Notes: a model not told the origin generated them from the letters alone. Positions 25,632 through 34,413 are shown, counted from the first letter of the stretch. The stretch: DNA of 64,000 bases from Streptomyces sp. NBC_01296 (GCF_035984415.1 NZ_CP130720.1:5208001-5272000); one strand, 5' to 3'. Program-made: numbers and translations.

Positions 25632-25862
25632 TCAGCCGAACTTGCGGGCTGCCCTGCGCAGGTCGTACTCGTGGATGATCGCCTTGGCCTGGCCGTACGA
25701 GAGCTCGTGCGCGCCGCGCAGCCAGCTGACCTTCTCCTCGAACCGGACGAGGGAGGGGCCGTCGTCCACCGCGCGGAGCCAGTCGGAGACTTCACGACCG
25801 GTGGTCTCGGGGATTCTGTCGATCATGTTCCGGTGGGTCTGCTCGGAGAACTCTACGGACAT
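25632..25862 (-). CDS. DUF4287-like small protein
   Basis: The protein has 76 residues, all helical and charged, with the pattern MSVEFSEQTHRNMIDRIPETTGREVSDW typical of DUF4287 proteins, then LSYGQAKAIIHEYDLRRAARKFG. No signal or membrane segment is present, so it is cytoplasmic. The ATG is preceded by GGAGG (CCTCCG on the plus strand at 25869). DUF4287 members are often fused to or near DUF5655 (predicted nuclease-like) domains; here it stands alone. The function is unknown. Confidence 0.85.
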   Translation of the reverse strand: MSVEFSEQTHRNMIDRIPETTGREVSDWLRAVDDGPSLVRFEEKVSWLRGAHELSYGQAKAIIHEYDLRRAARKFG

Positions 25863-25968
25863 GGGCGCCTCCGGAGGTATCGCCGTGCTGTGCTGTTCTC
25901 TTCATGCCACCGTGCCGGAGAGTTCGCCCGTTGGCAATGGTGCCGCGGCGGCGCGTAAGGTCGGCCGG

Positions 25969-26334
25969 GTGCTTGATACTTCGCCCCTGACCGCCGCCGT
26001 GGAACGTTTCGCCGACCGGCTGCGGGCCATGCCGCAGAGCCGTCTCCAGCAGGGGGCCGCCGCCGAGGCGCTGGAGCTGGCCAGGGAGCTCTCCGTACGG
26101 GCCCAGGCGCTGGAGGCGCCGCAGCAGGGCCGGGGGGCGGCTCCGGCGCGGAACATGCCCGACGCGGGGGTCTTCGTGGTCGGGGACCAGGTCGCGGTGG
26201 CCGGGCTGGACCTCGCCGAGGCGCTGCGCGCCGCGGCTGCCGAGGAGCCCGCGGAAAGCGCGAAGGCCCCGTCCGAGATGCTGGACGAGGCCGTGCGGCT
26301 GGTGGAACGGGCTGCGGTCAGAGCGACGCGATGA
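25969..26334 (+). CDS. Small conserved hypothetical protein
   Basis: The protein has 121 residues read from GTG 25969 (VLDTSPLTAAVERFADRL). It is Ala/Glu-rich and helical, with a central short beta-like part (GVFVVGDQVAVAGLDLAEAL) and an acidic Ala-rich end. There is no signal peptide, membrane segment or motif that I recognise. The ribosome site is weak (GTAAGG nine bases upstream). Its last 17 bp overlap the end of the convergent gene. It is called because codon use and protein composition look genuine. Confidence 0.72.
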   Translation: MLDTSPLTAAVERFADRLRAMPQSRLQQGAAAEALELARELSVRAQALEAPQQGRGAAPARNMPDAGVFVVGDQVAVAGLDLAEALRAAAAEEPAESAKAPSEMLDEAVRLVERAAVRATR

Positions 26335-27169
26335 CGCGGTCCGCGAGGATGTAGACGTTGTTGTCCGGGTCCTGGGAGTCACCGCAGGAGAAGGTCAGCG
26401 CATAGGCGCCCGAGATGCCCGAGCCGCCCAGCAGGACCGGCGCGGTGCCCGAGCGCAGGGCCTCGGCGAGGCGCTCCGCCGTCTCCCGGTGGCCCGGGGT
26501 CATGCACAGCGTGGTGCCGTCGGTGAAGACGTACACGTCGAGCGTGCCCAGCGGGCCCGGGCGGACGTCGGCGAGGGCCGTACGGGCCTCCGCGAGCTCC
26601 TCCAGGCGGGAGACCGTGCGCTCGTGGTCGGCGCCGGGGGCCGAGGCCTGGACCGGTACGAAGTCGGGGTGCGAGGGGTGGCGCCGGCGGGCGGCGGCCA
26701 GCTCGGCGGAATCCTCGGGGTAGTCTCCCGCGGCCTCCTCGTCGCCGAGCACCGGCTCCAGACCCACCAGGTCCGCCTGGCGGGGCAGGAAGACGGCCGG
26801 GCCGTCCTCACCGAGCCCGGGCAGGCCGCCCAGCAGGGAGGTGGGGGTCTCCCCGGCGAAGAGGGGGGAAGCGTCGGAGGCGTCACGGGCCTCCTGCGCG
26901 GCCCAGAAGGCCCGCGCCTCGGCGAGCTCGCGCTCGCGCTCCTCGGCCAGGGCCTCGGCCACGGCGGCTCGTATCTCGGCGGCAGGGGAATGCACGGCAC
27001 TGCGGGCGTGCGGGACGGTCGTACCGCCGCGGACGTGGGCCGGCGAAGCCAGCTCACCGCGGAGGGCCGCCACCTGCTTGCGCAGGCCGTGTACAGCGTG
27101 CAGCGCAGCAGCGCCCACGGCCGCGGCGGCGGCCGTGGTCAGCAGCAGGGCAAGAGACATGGCGCTCAC
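26318..27169 (-). CDS. Membrane-anchored hypothetical protein
   Basis: The protein has 283 residues. One N-terminal hydrophobic segment (about 4-26, SLALLLTTAAAAAVGAAALH) is followed by a short coiled-coil-like stretch (GLRKQVAALRGEL) and an Ala/Glu-rich helix with AEALAEERERELAEARAFW. A mainly soluble C-terminal domain contains a beta-rich section with three Cys or Thr-rich edges (VYVFTDGTTLCMTPG, LTFSCGDSQDPDNNVYILAD). The GTG start has GGAG seven bases upstream; an ATG nine bases further in is possible. I know no named family. The C-terminal end resembles small sensor-like domains of unknown role. Confidence 0.8.
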   Translation of the reverse strand: MSAMSLALLLTTAAAAAVGAAALHAVHGLRKQVAALRGELASPAHVRGGTTVPHARSAVHSPAAEIRAAVAEALAEERERELAEARAFWAAQEARDASDASPLFAGETPTSLLGGLPGLGEDGPAVFLPRQADLVGLEPVLGDEEAAGDYPEDSAELAAARRRHPSHPDFVPVQASAPGADHERTVSRLEELAEARTALADVRPGPLGTLDVYVFTDGTTLCMTPGHRETAERLAEALRSGTAPVLLGGSGISGAYALTFSCGDSQDPDNNVYILADRVIASL

Positions 27170-27397
27170 TGACTAACTCCTGATTGATTCGATCCCCCGA
27201 CTTCCTACATCAGAGTGTCCCGACCTGGGAATGGCGTGCAGTGCATTACGTCACGAATTGGACAGGTCGTTGGTCACACCGGGGGCTTGCGAATATGCCC
27301 TGACCTGGGGAAATGGCAAAACCCCAGGACAAAGGTCACATCCTGGGGGAGATTCGGTCACAGGTCGGCCGCGACGGGGTTAGATTCGGTGTCAGTA
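27170..27397. other. Upstream region of membrane-anchored hypothetical gene
   Basis: This part of the 401-bp gap contains AT-richer sequence suited to a promoter for the leftward gene (27180-27300) and nothing protein-like. The rest of the gap is the thiolase terminator and its downstream tail. Confidence 0.4.
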
Positions 27398-27430
27398 CGC
27401 CGCAAGGGATCAAGCAGATCCCTTGCGGCG
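27398..27430 (-). terminator. Hairpin downstream of the thiolase gene
   Basis: A perfect 14-bp stem (CGCCGCAAGGGATC with its complement) and 5-nt loop lie 140 bp beyond the thiolase stop on the minus strand. Confidence 0.65.
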
Positions 27431-27570
27431 CCTGGACGGCGCCTAGCTGAGACGCTCGCCTCTTGTGGTCGCGCTGATCTTCGCCACCGCTGCGGGCAGG
27501 TGCCGCCGCTCGCCACGCGGCGGAGCCGCATGTCGATGCGGTCGTGGCGACCCCTACCCTCCGCTCCGGC

Positions 27571-28791
27571 TCAGCTCAGGCGCTCGATGACCATGGCCAT
27601 GCCCTGGCCGCCGCCGACGCACATCGTCTCGAGGCCGAACTGCTTGTCGTGGAACTGCAGGCTGTTGATCAGAGTGCCGGTGATGCGGGCACCGGTCATC
27701 CCGAACGGGTGACCGACTGCGATGGCCCCACCGTTGACGTTCAGCTTCTCCAGCGGGATCTCCAGATCCCGGTAGGACGGGATGACCTGGGCCGCGAAGG
27801 CCTCGTTGATCTCGAACAGGTCGATGTCGCCGACGGTCAGGCCGGCGCGCTTCAGGGCCTGCTTCGACGCCTCGACCGGGCCGAGGCCCATGATCTCGGG
27901 GGAGAGGGCGGTGACGCCGGTGGAGACGATCCGGGCCAGCGGGGTCAGGCCGAGCTCACGGGCCTTGGTGTCGCTCATGATGACCAGCGCGGCGGCGCCG
28001 TCGTTGAGCGGGCAGCAGTTGGCGGCCGTGACCAGGCCGTCGGGGCGGAAGACGGGCTTGAGGCCCGAGACGCCCTCCAGGGTGACGCCGGCGCGCGGGC
28101 CGTCGTCCGTGGAGACGACGGTGCCGTCGGGGGTGGTGACCGGGGTGATCTCGCGGGCCCAGAAGCCGTTCTTGATGGCTTCCTCGGCCAGGTTCTGGGA
28201 GCGGACGCCGAACTCGTCCATGTCCTGGCGGGTCACGCCCTTGAGCCGGGCCAGGTTCTCCGCGGTCTGCCCCATCGAGATGTAGGCGTCCGGGATCAGG
28301 CTGTCCTCGCGCGGGTCGCGCCACGAGGAGCCCTCGCTCTGCGCGACGGCGCCCGTACGGGCCTCCGCGTCGGCAAAGAGCGGGTTGTGCGTGTCCGGCA
28401 GGCCGTCCGAGGAGCCCTTCGCGAACCGGGAGACCGTCTCGACGCCCGCGGAGATGAAGACGTCGCCCTCGCCGGCCTTGATGGCGTGCAGCGCCATGCG
28501 GGAGGTCTGGAGCGAGGAGGAGCAGTATCGGGTGATCGTGGTGCCGGGCAGGTAGTCCATGCCCATCTGCACGGCCACGATGCGGGCCAGGTTGTGGCCC
28601 TGCTCGCCCCCGGGGAGGCCGCAGCCGAGCATCAGGTCGTCGATCTGGCGCGGGTCCAGCTCGGGGATCTTGGCGAGGGCGGCCTGGATGATCGTGGCGG
28701 TCAGGTCGTCCGGACGCACGTCCTTGAGGGATCCCTTGCCGGCGCGCCCGATGGGAGAGCGGGCAGTGGAAACGATGACGGCTTCGGGCAT
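27571..28791 (-). CDS. Acetyl-CoA acetyltransferase / thiolase
   Basis: The protein has 406 residues, full length for thiolases. The nucleophilic Cys90 sits in TRYCSSSLQTSRMAL. The C-terminal catalytic pieces are NEAFAAQV, GGAIAVGHPFGMTGAR with the active His, and ETMCVGGGQGMAMV with the second Cys. It catalyses reversible Claisen condensation of acyl-CoAs, either in fatty-acid breakdown or acetoacetyl-CoA formation. The short chain between domains and overall pattern fit the broad acetyl-CoA acyltransferase group of actinomycetes. The ATG at 28791 has TTGGAG upstream. It is monocistronic. Confidence 0.94.
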   Translation of the reverse strand: MPEAVIVSTARSPIGRAGKGSLKDVRPDDLTATIIQAALAKIPELDPRQIDDLMLGCGLPGGEQGHNLARIVAVQMGMDYLPGTTITRYCSSSLQTSRMALHAIKAGEGDVFISAGVETVSRFAKGSSDGLPDTHNPLFADAEARTGAVAQSEGSSWRDPREDSLIPDAYISMGQTAENLARLKGVTRQDMDEFGVRSQNLAEEAIKNGFWAREITPVTTPDGTVVSTDDGPRAGVTLEGVSGLKPVFRPDGLVTAANCCPLNDGAAALVIMSDTKARELGLTPLARIVSTGVTALSPEIMGLGPVEASKQALKRAGLTVGDIDLFEINEAFAAQVIPSYRDLEIPLEKLNVNGGAIAVGHPFGMTGARITGTLINSLQFHDKQFGLETMCVGGGQGMAMVIERLS

Positions 28792-28954
28792 CGGGACTCC
28801 AAGGGGTGCGTCGTTGCGGGACCGCATGCGAAGTTACCGCCCCGTACGGTCGAGGTCATCGACTTCGGCATGTGATGCCGGTCGCTCCGCGGGTACAACG
28901 CCCGCCTCCGACCTCCTGTTCCGCCCCCCGGCGGGGCAGAATCTGCCCGGTCGG

Positions 28955-30019
28955 TCAGGTGCCTGCCACCTGGGGGCCCGGGACGTGGTCCGGGTCGGGC
29001 GGGGGAGCGGACACGTCCTCGGTCGGGACCCGGCGGCGGCGACGGTGCTTGAGGAGCGCCCAGGGGCCGCGGGCGGCCGTGACCTCGGTGCCCGCCTGCC
29101 CGGCAGCGGCAGACGCGGCCTTGGCCACCGGAAGCATGTCCTCGTTCCGCGCCAATTCCAGCCGGTCCGACTCCGGCCACAGGGACAGCGCCGCGCACAG
29201 CGTGGGGAGGACGGCCATGGCGGCGGTCGCGTACCCCTCCGCCGACGGGTGGTACGAGTCCGGGCCGAACATCTCGCGGGGGTTCGCCGCGAATTCCGGG
29301 CCCAGGAGGTCTCCCATCGAGACCGTACGGGCCCCCAGGGCGACGACCCCTATGGTCTGCGCGGCGGCCAGTTGGCGCGAGACCCGGCGGGCCAGCCACC
29401 GCAGCGGCTGGTACACCGGCTCGATGGTGCCCAGGTCGGGGCAGGTGCCGACCACCACCTCGGAGCCGGCGAGCCGCAGCCGGCGTACGGCCGAGGTGAG
29501 GTGGCGCACCGACTGCGTCGGCGGCATGCGCCGCGTCACGTCGTTCGCGCCGATCATGATCACGCACACGTCCGGCGGCGGCAGCTCGCCGTCCAGGAGC
29601 AGGCCCGCCTGGCGGTCGAGGTCATTGGACATGGCCCCGGAGACGGCCACGTTGCGCAGCTCCACCGGGCGCTCGGCCACCGCCGCCAGCCCCGAGGCCA
29701 TCAGCGCGGCCGGGGTCTGTCTGGCCCGGCGCACACCGAGCCCGGCGGCCGTGGAGTCGCCCAGCATGGCGAGCCGCAGCGGGACGGTGGCCGGTTCCAG
29801 CCCGGGGCCCGCCTCCGGTCTGGCGAACTCGCTCCCGTACAGCCCGTCCGCCCGCGGCGGATCGCCCAGCCCGGTGCCCACGGTCCGCTTGGCGAACTGG
29901 ACCTCCGCCAGCACCAGCCCGACGGCGGCGGCTCCGACCAGCCCGAGCCCGCCGCCGCCGTACGCCGCGCCCGCCGCGATCCGGCGGGCCGTCCTCGCCC
30001 TGGACACCTCTCGAGCCAC
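28955..30019 (-). CDS. SGNH/GDSL-family hydrolase, membrane-anchored
   Basis: The protein has 354 residues. An N-terminal hydrophobic segment (about 14-40, GAAYGGGGLGLVGAAAVGLV) acts as signal or anchor. The SGNH catalytic blocks follow in order: LAMLGDSTAAGLG (nucleophile Ser), NVAVSGAMS (Gly), IMIGANDVT (Asn), and DSYHPSAEG with the Asp/His pair. It probably de-esterifies a lipid, sugar or wall polymer outside the cell. The Pro/Arg-rich C-terminus is unusual. The start is uncertain between GTG 30019 and GTG 30007. It is divergent from the cystathionine beta-synthase gene, 119 bp away. Confidence 0.9.
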   Translation of the reverse strand: MAREVSRARTARRIAAGAAYGGGGLGLVGAAAVGLVLAEVQFAKRTVGTGLGDPPRADGLYGSEFARPEAGPGLEPATVPLRLAMLGDSTAAGLGVRRARQTPAALMASGLAAVAERPVELRNVAVSGAMSNDLDRQAGLLLDGELPPPDVCVIMIGANDVTRRMPPTQSVRHLTSAVRRLRLAGSEVVVGTCPDLGTIEPVYQPLRWLARRVSRQLAAAQTIGVVALGARTVSMGDLLGPEFAANPREMFGPDSYHPSAEGYATAAMAVLPTLCAALSLWPESDRLELARNEDMLPVAKAASAAAGQAGTEVTAARGPWALLKHRRRRRVPTEDVSAPPPDPDHVPGPQVAGT

Positions 30020-30138
30020 CTCGCTTTGCTGCCTGGCCTCGATGACCTACCTGCCCCGTACTGCCGGTCGGCCAATCCCTTTCCGCATAGTCTGGCCGGA
30101 CCTCCCGGAGAACCCGTGGAGTCCCCTCCCTGGAGAAC

Positions 30139-31524
30139 ATGGTGCAATTCCACGACTCGATGATCAGCCTCGTCGGCAACACCCCGCTGGTGAAGCTCAA
30201 CCGTGTGACCGAAGGCCTGCAGGCCACCGTCCTTGCCAAGGTCGAGTACTTCAATCCCGGCGGATCCGTGAAGGACCGGATCGCCGTCCGGATGATCGAG
30301 GCCGCCGAGCAGAGCGGTGCCCTCAAGCCCGGTGGCACCATCGTGGAGCCGACCAGCGGCAACACCGGTGTAGGACTCGCCATCGTGGCCCAGCAGAAGG
30401 GCTACAAGTGCATCTTCGTCTGCCCTGACAAGGTGTCCATGGACAAGATCAACGTGATGCGCGCGTACGGCGCCGAGGTCGTGGTCTGCCCGACCGCCGT
30501 CGACCCCGAGCACCCGGACTCGTACTACAACGTGTCCGACCGCCTCGCGCGAGAGCCCGGCGCCTGGAAGCCCGACCAGTACAGCAACCCGAACAACCCC
30601 CGTTCGCACTACGAGACCACCGGTCCCGAGCTGTGGGAGCAGACGGACGGGAAGATCACCCACTTCGTCGCGGGCGTCGGCACGGGCGGCACGATCTCGG
30701 GCACCGGCAACTACCTCAAGGAGGTGTCCGGCGGCAAGGTCAAGGTCATCGGCGCCGACCCCGAGGGCTCGGTCTACTCCGGCGGCTCCGGCCGCCCGTA
30801 CCTGGTCGAGGGCGTCGGCGAGGACTTCTGGCCGACCGCCTACGACCCGAACGTCACCGACGAGATCATCGCGGTGTCCGACAAGGACTCCTTCCAGATG
30901 ACCCGCCGCCTCGCCAAGGAGGAGGGCCTCCTCGTCGGCGGCTCCTGCGGCATGGCGGTCGTCGCGGCGCTGAAGGCCGCCGAGGGCCTCGGCCCGGACG
31001 ACGTGGTCGTCGTCCTGCTGCCGGACAGCGGCCGCGGCTACCTCAGCAAGATCTTCAGCGACGAGTGGATGGCCGGTCACGGCTTCCTCGAGGAGGCGGG
31101 CCCGGCGGCGCGCATCGGCGACGTGCTCGCGGACAAGGAGGGCGCCATGCCGTCCCTGGTCCACATGCACCCCGAGGAGACCGTGGGCGAGGCCATCGAG
31201 GTGCTGCGCGAGTACGGCGTCTCGCAGATGCCGATCGTCAAGCCCGGCGCCGGCCACCCGGACGTGATGGCCGCCGAGGTCATCGGCTCGGTCGTGGAGA
31301 AGGAGCTGCTGGCGGCGCTCTTCGCGAAGCAGGCCTCGCTGTCCGACCCGCTGGAGAAGCACATGAGCCGGCCGCTGCCGCAGGTCGGTTCGGGCGAGCC
31401 GGTGTCGGAGCTGATGGCCGTGCTGGGCGAGGCGGACGCGGCCATCGTGCTGGTCGAGGGCAAGCCGACCGGTGTGGTCAGCCGCCAGGACCTGCTGGCG
31501 TTCCTCGCGAAGGGCGCGAAGTAG
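30139..31524 (+). CDS. cbs: Cystathionine beta-synthase
   Basis: The protein has 461 residues. The N-terminal PLP-dependent fold-type II core has Lys45 in NPGGSVKDR, substrate loop TSGNTGVGLAI, phosphate-binding GTGGTISGTGNYLKE, and the segment GGSCGMAVV. A C-terminal pair of CBS domains (about 340-455) ends with VLVEGKPTGVVSRQDLLAFL. It condenses serine and homocysteine to cystathionine in reverse transsulfuration. The CBS domains could bind adenosyl ligands for regulation. The ATG start has TGGAG eight bases before it. A long, hairpin-rich gap follows, so it is likely transcribed alone. Confidence 0.95.
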   Translation: MVQFHDSMISLVGNTPLVKLNRVTEGLQATVLAKVEYFNPGGSVKDRIAVRMIEAAEQSGALKPGGTIVEPTSGNTGVGLAIVAQQKGYKCIFVCPDKVSMDKINVMRAYGAEVVVCPTAVDPEHPDSYYNVSDRLAREPGAWKPDQYSNPNNPRSHYETTGPELWEQTDGKITHFVAGVGTGGTISGTGNYLKEVSGGKVKVIGADPEGSVYSGGSGRPYLVEGVGEDFWPTAYDPNVTDEIIAVSDKDSFQMTRRLAKEEGLLVGGSCGMAVVAALKAAEGLGPDDVVVVLLPDSGRGYLSKIFSDEWMAGHGFLEEAGPAARIGDVLADKEGAMPSLVHMHPEETVGEAIEVLREYGVSQMPIVKPGAGHPDVMAAEVIGSVVEKELLAALFAKQASLSDPLEKHMSRPLPQVGSGEPVSELMAVLGEADAAIVLVEGKPTGVVSRQDLLAFLAKGAK

Positions 31525-31752
31525 CCGTTGCCGGCGACGGGATGACGCCGTGTCGGCATGTCGTGCAAAAGGTACGGGCCCGTCATGTGACGGCAGCACC
31601 GGCTTAACACGACTCCGGCACAGTGGTGGTTGTCGGCAGGAGCGCAAACGCCCCGGCCGGCACCACCGAACGGCGTTGGCGCGATTCCGGAGCGGCTCCC
31701 GGACCGCGTGGACGCCACGGACGCGGCCGGTCCTGACCCGGCCCGTGTCCTT
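31525..31752 (+). other. cbs downstream region
   Basis: This 228-bp stretch shows no gene. It holds a short GC-rich tail with GCCGGCACCACC-type inverted fragments and leads into the strong hairpin at 31753. Confidence 0.4.
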
Positions 31753-31809
31753 CGCGGGGACCGCCGTCGTCCCGCCCCTCGCGCTCGCGAGGGTGCGGCG
31801 GTCCCCGCG
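31753..31809. terminator. Nested terminator hairpin between convergent genes
   Basis: The outer stem of 14 perfect base pairs (CGCGGGGACCGCCG with its complement) encloses a second perfect stem-loop (CCTCGCG with CGCGAGG). It sits between the rightward cbs and leftward small membrane protein genes and could stop transcription from both sides. Confidence 0.65.
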
Positions 31810-31852
31810 CACACCCTTTCCCGGGGCGCGGCTCGCCTCCGGGGCGCTGCGG

Positions 31853-32218
31853 TCAGGAGTGGTGGCGGAGGCGTTTCGCCGCGTGGATGAAGTTCACGCC
31901 GACGATGCCCGCCCAGGCGACCAGCAGGCCCTTGAACCCCGCCTGCGCGGCCCCGATGGCCGACAGCGGGATCGCCAGGACCAGCGTGATGATCGCGAAG
32001 CCGAAGCGTTCGCCGAAGCCGCCGTCCAGCGGCGACAGCGCGCCGCCGCCCCGGCCCCCGCGGACGGCGGCCAGGCGCTCCTCGGCCAGCCGGCGGCGGA
32101 CCTGGGTGTCGACCTTCTCCACGAAGGAGTCCACGAGCGCGGCCTCGTAGTCCGGCCCCAGCTCGCGCCGGGCGTCCAACGTCGCGTCGAGTTCCTTCTT
32201 CAGCTCCTGGGACTCCAT
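31853..32218 (-). CDS. Small membrane protein, conserved in actinomycetes
   Basis: The protein has 121 residues. A charged N-terminal helix-rich half (MESQELKKELDATLDARREL, then VDSFVEKVDTQVRRRLAEER) is followed by two hydrophobic segments near the C-terminus (about 70-88 and 92-110). It ends in a basic tail, RLRHHS. Such proteins are common in Streptomyces without a known function. The Gly-rich middle (RGGRGGGALSPLDGG) links both halves. No clear operon partner is present. It may be an integral membrane protein with a cytoplasmic amphipathic head. Confidence 0.85.
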   Translation of the reverse strand: MESQELKKELDATLDARRELGPDYEAALVDSFVEKVDTQVRRRLAEERLAAVRGGRGGGALSPLDGGFGERFGFAIITLVLAIPLSAIGAAQAGFKGLLVAWAGIVGVNFIHAAKRLRHHS

Positions 32219-32376
32219 GCGCCCAGCGTAGGAACGGGCGCCGGCCCCGGCACTGGGGATAGCCCCCGTATCCCCGGGCCGCCCTCTTCCCGAGCTTCCC
32301 GCGCCGTCCCGCGCCGTCTCGCGGAGCGGTCCGCGGCTTGCCGTGCTGCATAACCGCATGCAGAGTGCTCGGTGAC

Positions 32377-32386
32377 TGAATATTCA
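32377..32386. promoter_or_regulatory. Palindrome upstream of RpiR-type regulator gene
   Basis: TGAATATTCA is a perfect 10-bp palindrome 20 bp before the regulator's ATG, in an AT-rich island of an otherwise GC-rich region. It may be an autoregulatory site. It also looks like half of an ArgR box, but no arginine genes are nearby. Confidence 0.4.
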
Positions 32387-32405
32387 TGGGGACGGAGGGG
32401 TCGGG

Positions 32406-33251
32406 ATGAGCGACAGCCCGGCAGCGCGGCTGCAGAAGTTGTTCGAGGGGCACCGGCTGACGCCCACCCAGCGGCGGATCGCCCACTGCATGGTCCGGGG
32501 TGCGGCGGACGTCCCCTTCCTGTCGAGCGTGGAGCTCGCCGAGCTGGCCGGGGTGAGCCAGCCCTCGGTGACCCGCTTCGCGGTGGCGCTCGGCTTCGAC
32601 GGATATCCGGCGCTGCGCCGGCACCTGCGCGAGGTGGCTCCCGCCGAGCGCGCCGCCGCGGCCGCGCAGGAGGACGCGTACAACGAGTACCAGCAGGCCG
32701 TCCAGGGCGAGATCGAGAACCTGCGGCAGCTGTCGGCGATGCTCGCCGACCCCTCGCCGGTCGAGGAGGCGGGCCGTGTGCTCGCCGCGTCCAGGCCGTT
32801 GCCCGTGCTGGGGCTGCGGGCGGCGTCCTCGCAGGCGCGCGGGTTCGCGTACTTCGCCGCCAAGGTGCACCCGGACGTACGGCTCCTCGACGAGGGCGGC
32901 TCGATGCTCGCCGACCGGATCGACGCGGCCGCCGGGGCCGGGGCCTCGGCGCTGCTGTGCTTCGCGCTGCCGCGGCATCCGCGGGAGGTGGCGGAGGCCC
33001 TGGACCACGCGCGGGCGGCCGGGCTGAAGGTGGTGACGGTCGCGGACTCGGCGTTCGCCCCGGTGGCCCGCTCCTCGGACCTGCTGATCCCGGCGCCCGT
33101 CGGGACGGGGCTGGCCTTCGACACGGCGTGCGCGCCGATGCTGCTGGGCCGGGTCCTGCTGGAGGCGATGGCGGACGCCCTCCCGGACGCACAGGCCCGC
33201 CTGGAAGCCTTCGACGCCCGCGCCGCGGCGCGGGGGCTGTTCGTGGAGTAG
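32406..33251 (+). CDS. MurR/RpiR-family transcriptional regulator
   Basis: The protein has 281 residues. The N-terminal helix-turn-helix domain has the family pattern LTPTQRRIAHCMV followed by SVELAELAGVSQPSVTRFAV and GFDGYPALRRHLRE. A SIS sugar-phosphate-binding domain follows (about 115-260, with RPLPVLGLRAASSQARGFAY). RpiR proteins respond to phosphosugars. The neighbours do not suggest a substrate, although hutU and other catabolic genes follow within 4 kb; some Streptomyces RpiR-type regulators sit near hut genes. The start ATG has GGAGGGG upstream. It converges with the monooxygenase gene, 7 bp apart. Confidence 0.92.
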   Translation: MSDSPAARLQKLFEGHRLTPTQRRIAHCMVRGAADVPFLSSVELAELAGVSQPSVTRFAVALGFDGYPALRRHLREVAPAERAAAAAQEDAYNEYQQAVQGEIENLRQLSAMLADPSPVEEAGRVLAASRPLPVLGLRAASSQARGFAYFAAKVHPDVRLLDEGGSMLADRIDAAAGAGASALLCFALPRHPREVAEALDHARAAGLKVVTVADSAFAPVARSSDLLIPAPVGTGLAFDTACAPMLLGRVLLEAMADALPDAQARLEAFDARAAARGLFVE

Positions 33252-33258
33252 CGGCCGG

Positions 33259-34413
33259 TCAGCGGTAGTTGAGCTCGGCCAGCTCGGTGGCGAGGCGGGT
33301 CCGCAGGGCGGGGACGCGGGCGAGCAGGGGCAGCGCGGTGTTGCGCACGGCGCGCAGCACCGGGTTGTGGGTGGTCGCGATCCGGGTCATCCGGTCGGTG
33401 AGGCCCACCACGTGCAGGGCGACGGGGCGGCGCGCGGCCTCGTAGGCGCCGGGGTCGCCTGCGGCGAGCGCGCGGCCGAGGGCGTACCCGTCCTGGATCC
33501 CGGTGTTCATCCCCTGGCCGCCGGCCGGGCTGTGCACGTGGGCGGCATCCCCGGCGAGCAGCAGCCGGCCCGCGCGGTAGCGGTCGGCGACCCGGTGGTG
33601 GACCCGGAACCGGGACGACCAGACGAGCGTGTCGACGCGGGCCTGGCCCGGGGCGCGCTCGTCCAACAGCCTCTGGACGAAGGCGGGACCCGGCTCGGCG
33701 GGCGCCTCGGTGACGGTGGCGACGACGCGGTAGCGGGCGCCGGGTCCGCCGGGCAGTGGGGCCACGACGGTGAGCCCGGCCGCGCCGAAGGCCAGCGAGA
33801 CCTCCTGCGGGCCCGGGGCCCACTCCATGAGCACGTCGGCGAGGACGAAGGACTCCTCGTAGGCGCTGCCCGTGAAGCCGATACCGGCCGCCGTGCGGAC
33901 CACGCTGTGCATGCCGTCGGCGCCGACGGCGTGGTCGGCGCGCAGGGTCTCGCCGGTGGCGGTCGTGAGGGTGACCCCGTCCGGGTCCTGGGTGATGCCG
34001 GTGACCTCGTACGGCCGGTGGACGCCGCCGCCGAGGGCGTGCAGGCGGGCCAGGAGCACGGCCTCGGTCTCGTACTGGGGGACCATCAGCGCGTACGGGT
34101 GGGCCGTGCGCAGGCCGTCGAACGGGACGGTGGCCAGAAGCCGGCCGCCGTCGCGGATGCGGAACCGGTCGACCGGGATGCCGCGGGCGACCAGCTCGGC
34201 GGAGAGGGCGCCGGTCGCGTCGAGCTCGTCGAGGACCTCCAGGGTGCGGGCGTGGACGACGGCGGCGCGGGAGGTGTTGGCGCCCTCGGCCTGACGGTCG
34301 AGGAGGACGAAGTCGACGCCGGCTCCGGCGAGGGTCACGGCGAGTGCGAGGCCGGTGGGGCCTGCGCCGACGATGGCGACGGAGGTCCTGGCGGGGAGCG
34401 GTGACGCGGACAT
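33259..34413 (-). CDS. FAD-dependent aromatic monooxygenase (short PheA/TfdB/Rox type)
   Basis: The protein has 384 residues. The N-terminal FAD-binding motif is VAIVGAGPTGLALAVTLAGAG; the DG motif is VGADGMHSVVR; the second FAD motif is RLLLAGDAAHVHSPAGGQG, then MNTGIQDGYALG. This family hydroxylates phenols or antibiotics (e.g. rifampicin) with NAD(P)H and O2. It is about 100 residues shorter than typical PheA/Rox members and lacks the C-terminal thioredoxin-like domain. GGAGGA precedes the ATG. It is divergently arranged with a TetR gene through two operator-like repeats, which suggests induction by the monooxygenase's own substrate. Confidence 0.92.
   Translation of the reverse strand: MSASPLPARTSVAIVGAGPTGLALAVTLAGAGVDFVLLDRQAEGANTSRAAVVHARTLEVLDELDATGALSAELVARGIPVDRFRIRDGGRLLATVPFDGLRTAHPYALMVPQYETEAVLLARLHALGGGVHRPYEVTGITQDPDGVTLTTATGETLRADHAVGADGMHSVVRTAAGIGFTGSAYEESFVLADVLMEWAPGPQEVSLAFGAAGLTVVAPLPGGPGARYRVVATVTEAPAEPGPAFVQRLLDERAPGQARVDTLVWSSRFRVHHRVADRYRAGRLLLAGDAAHVHSPAGGQGMNTGIQDGYALGRALAAGDPGAYEAARRPVALHVVGLTDRMTRIATTHNPVLRAVRNTALPLLARVPALRTRLATELAELNYR

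Noticed and set aside
28701..29567. Minus-strand frame overlapping the start of the thiolase and the SGNH hydrolase
   Set aside because: It conflicts with two genes carrying clear catalytic motifs; the frame is a GC shadow.
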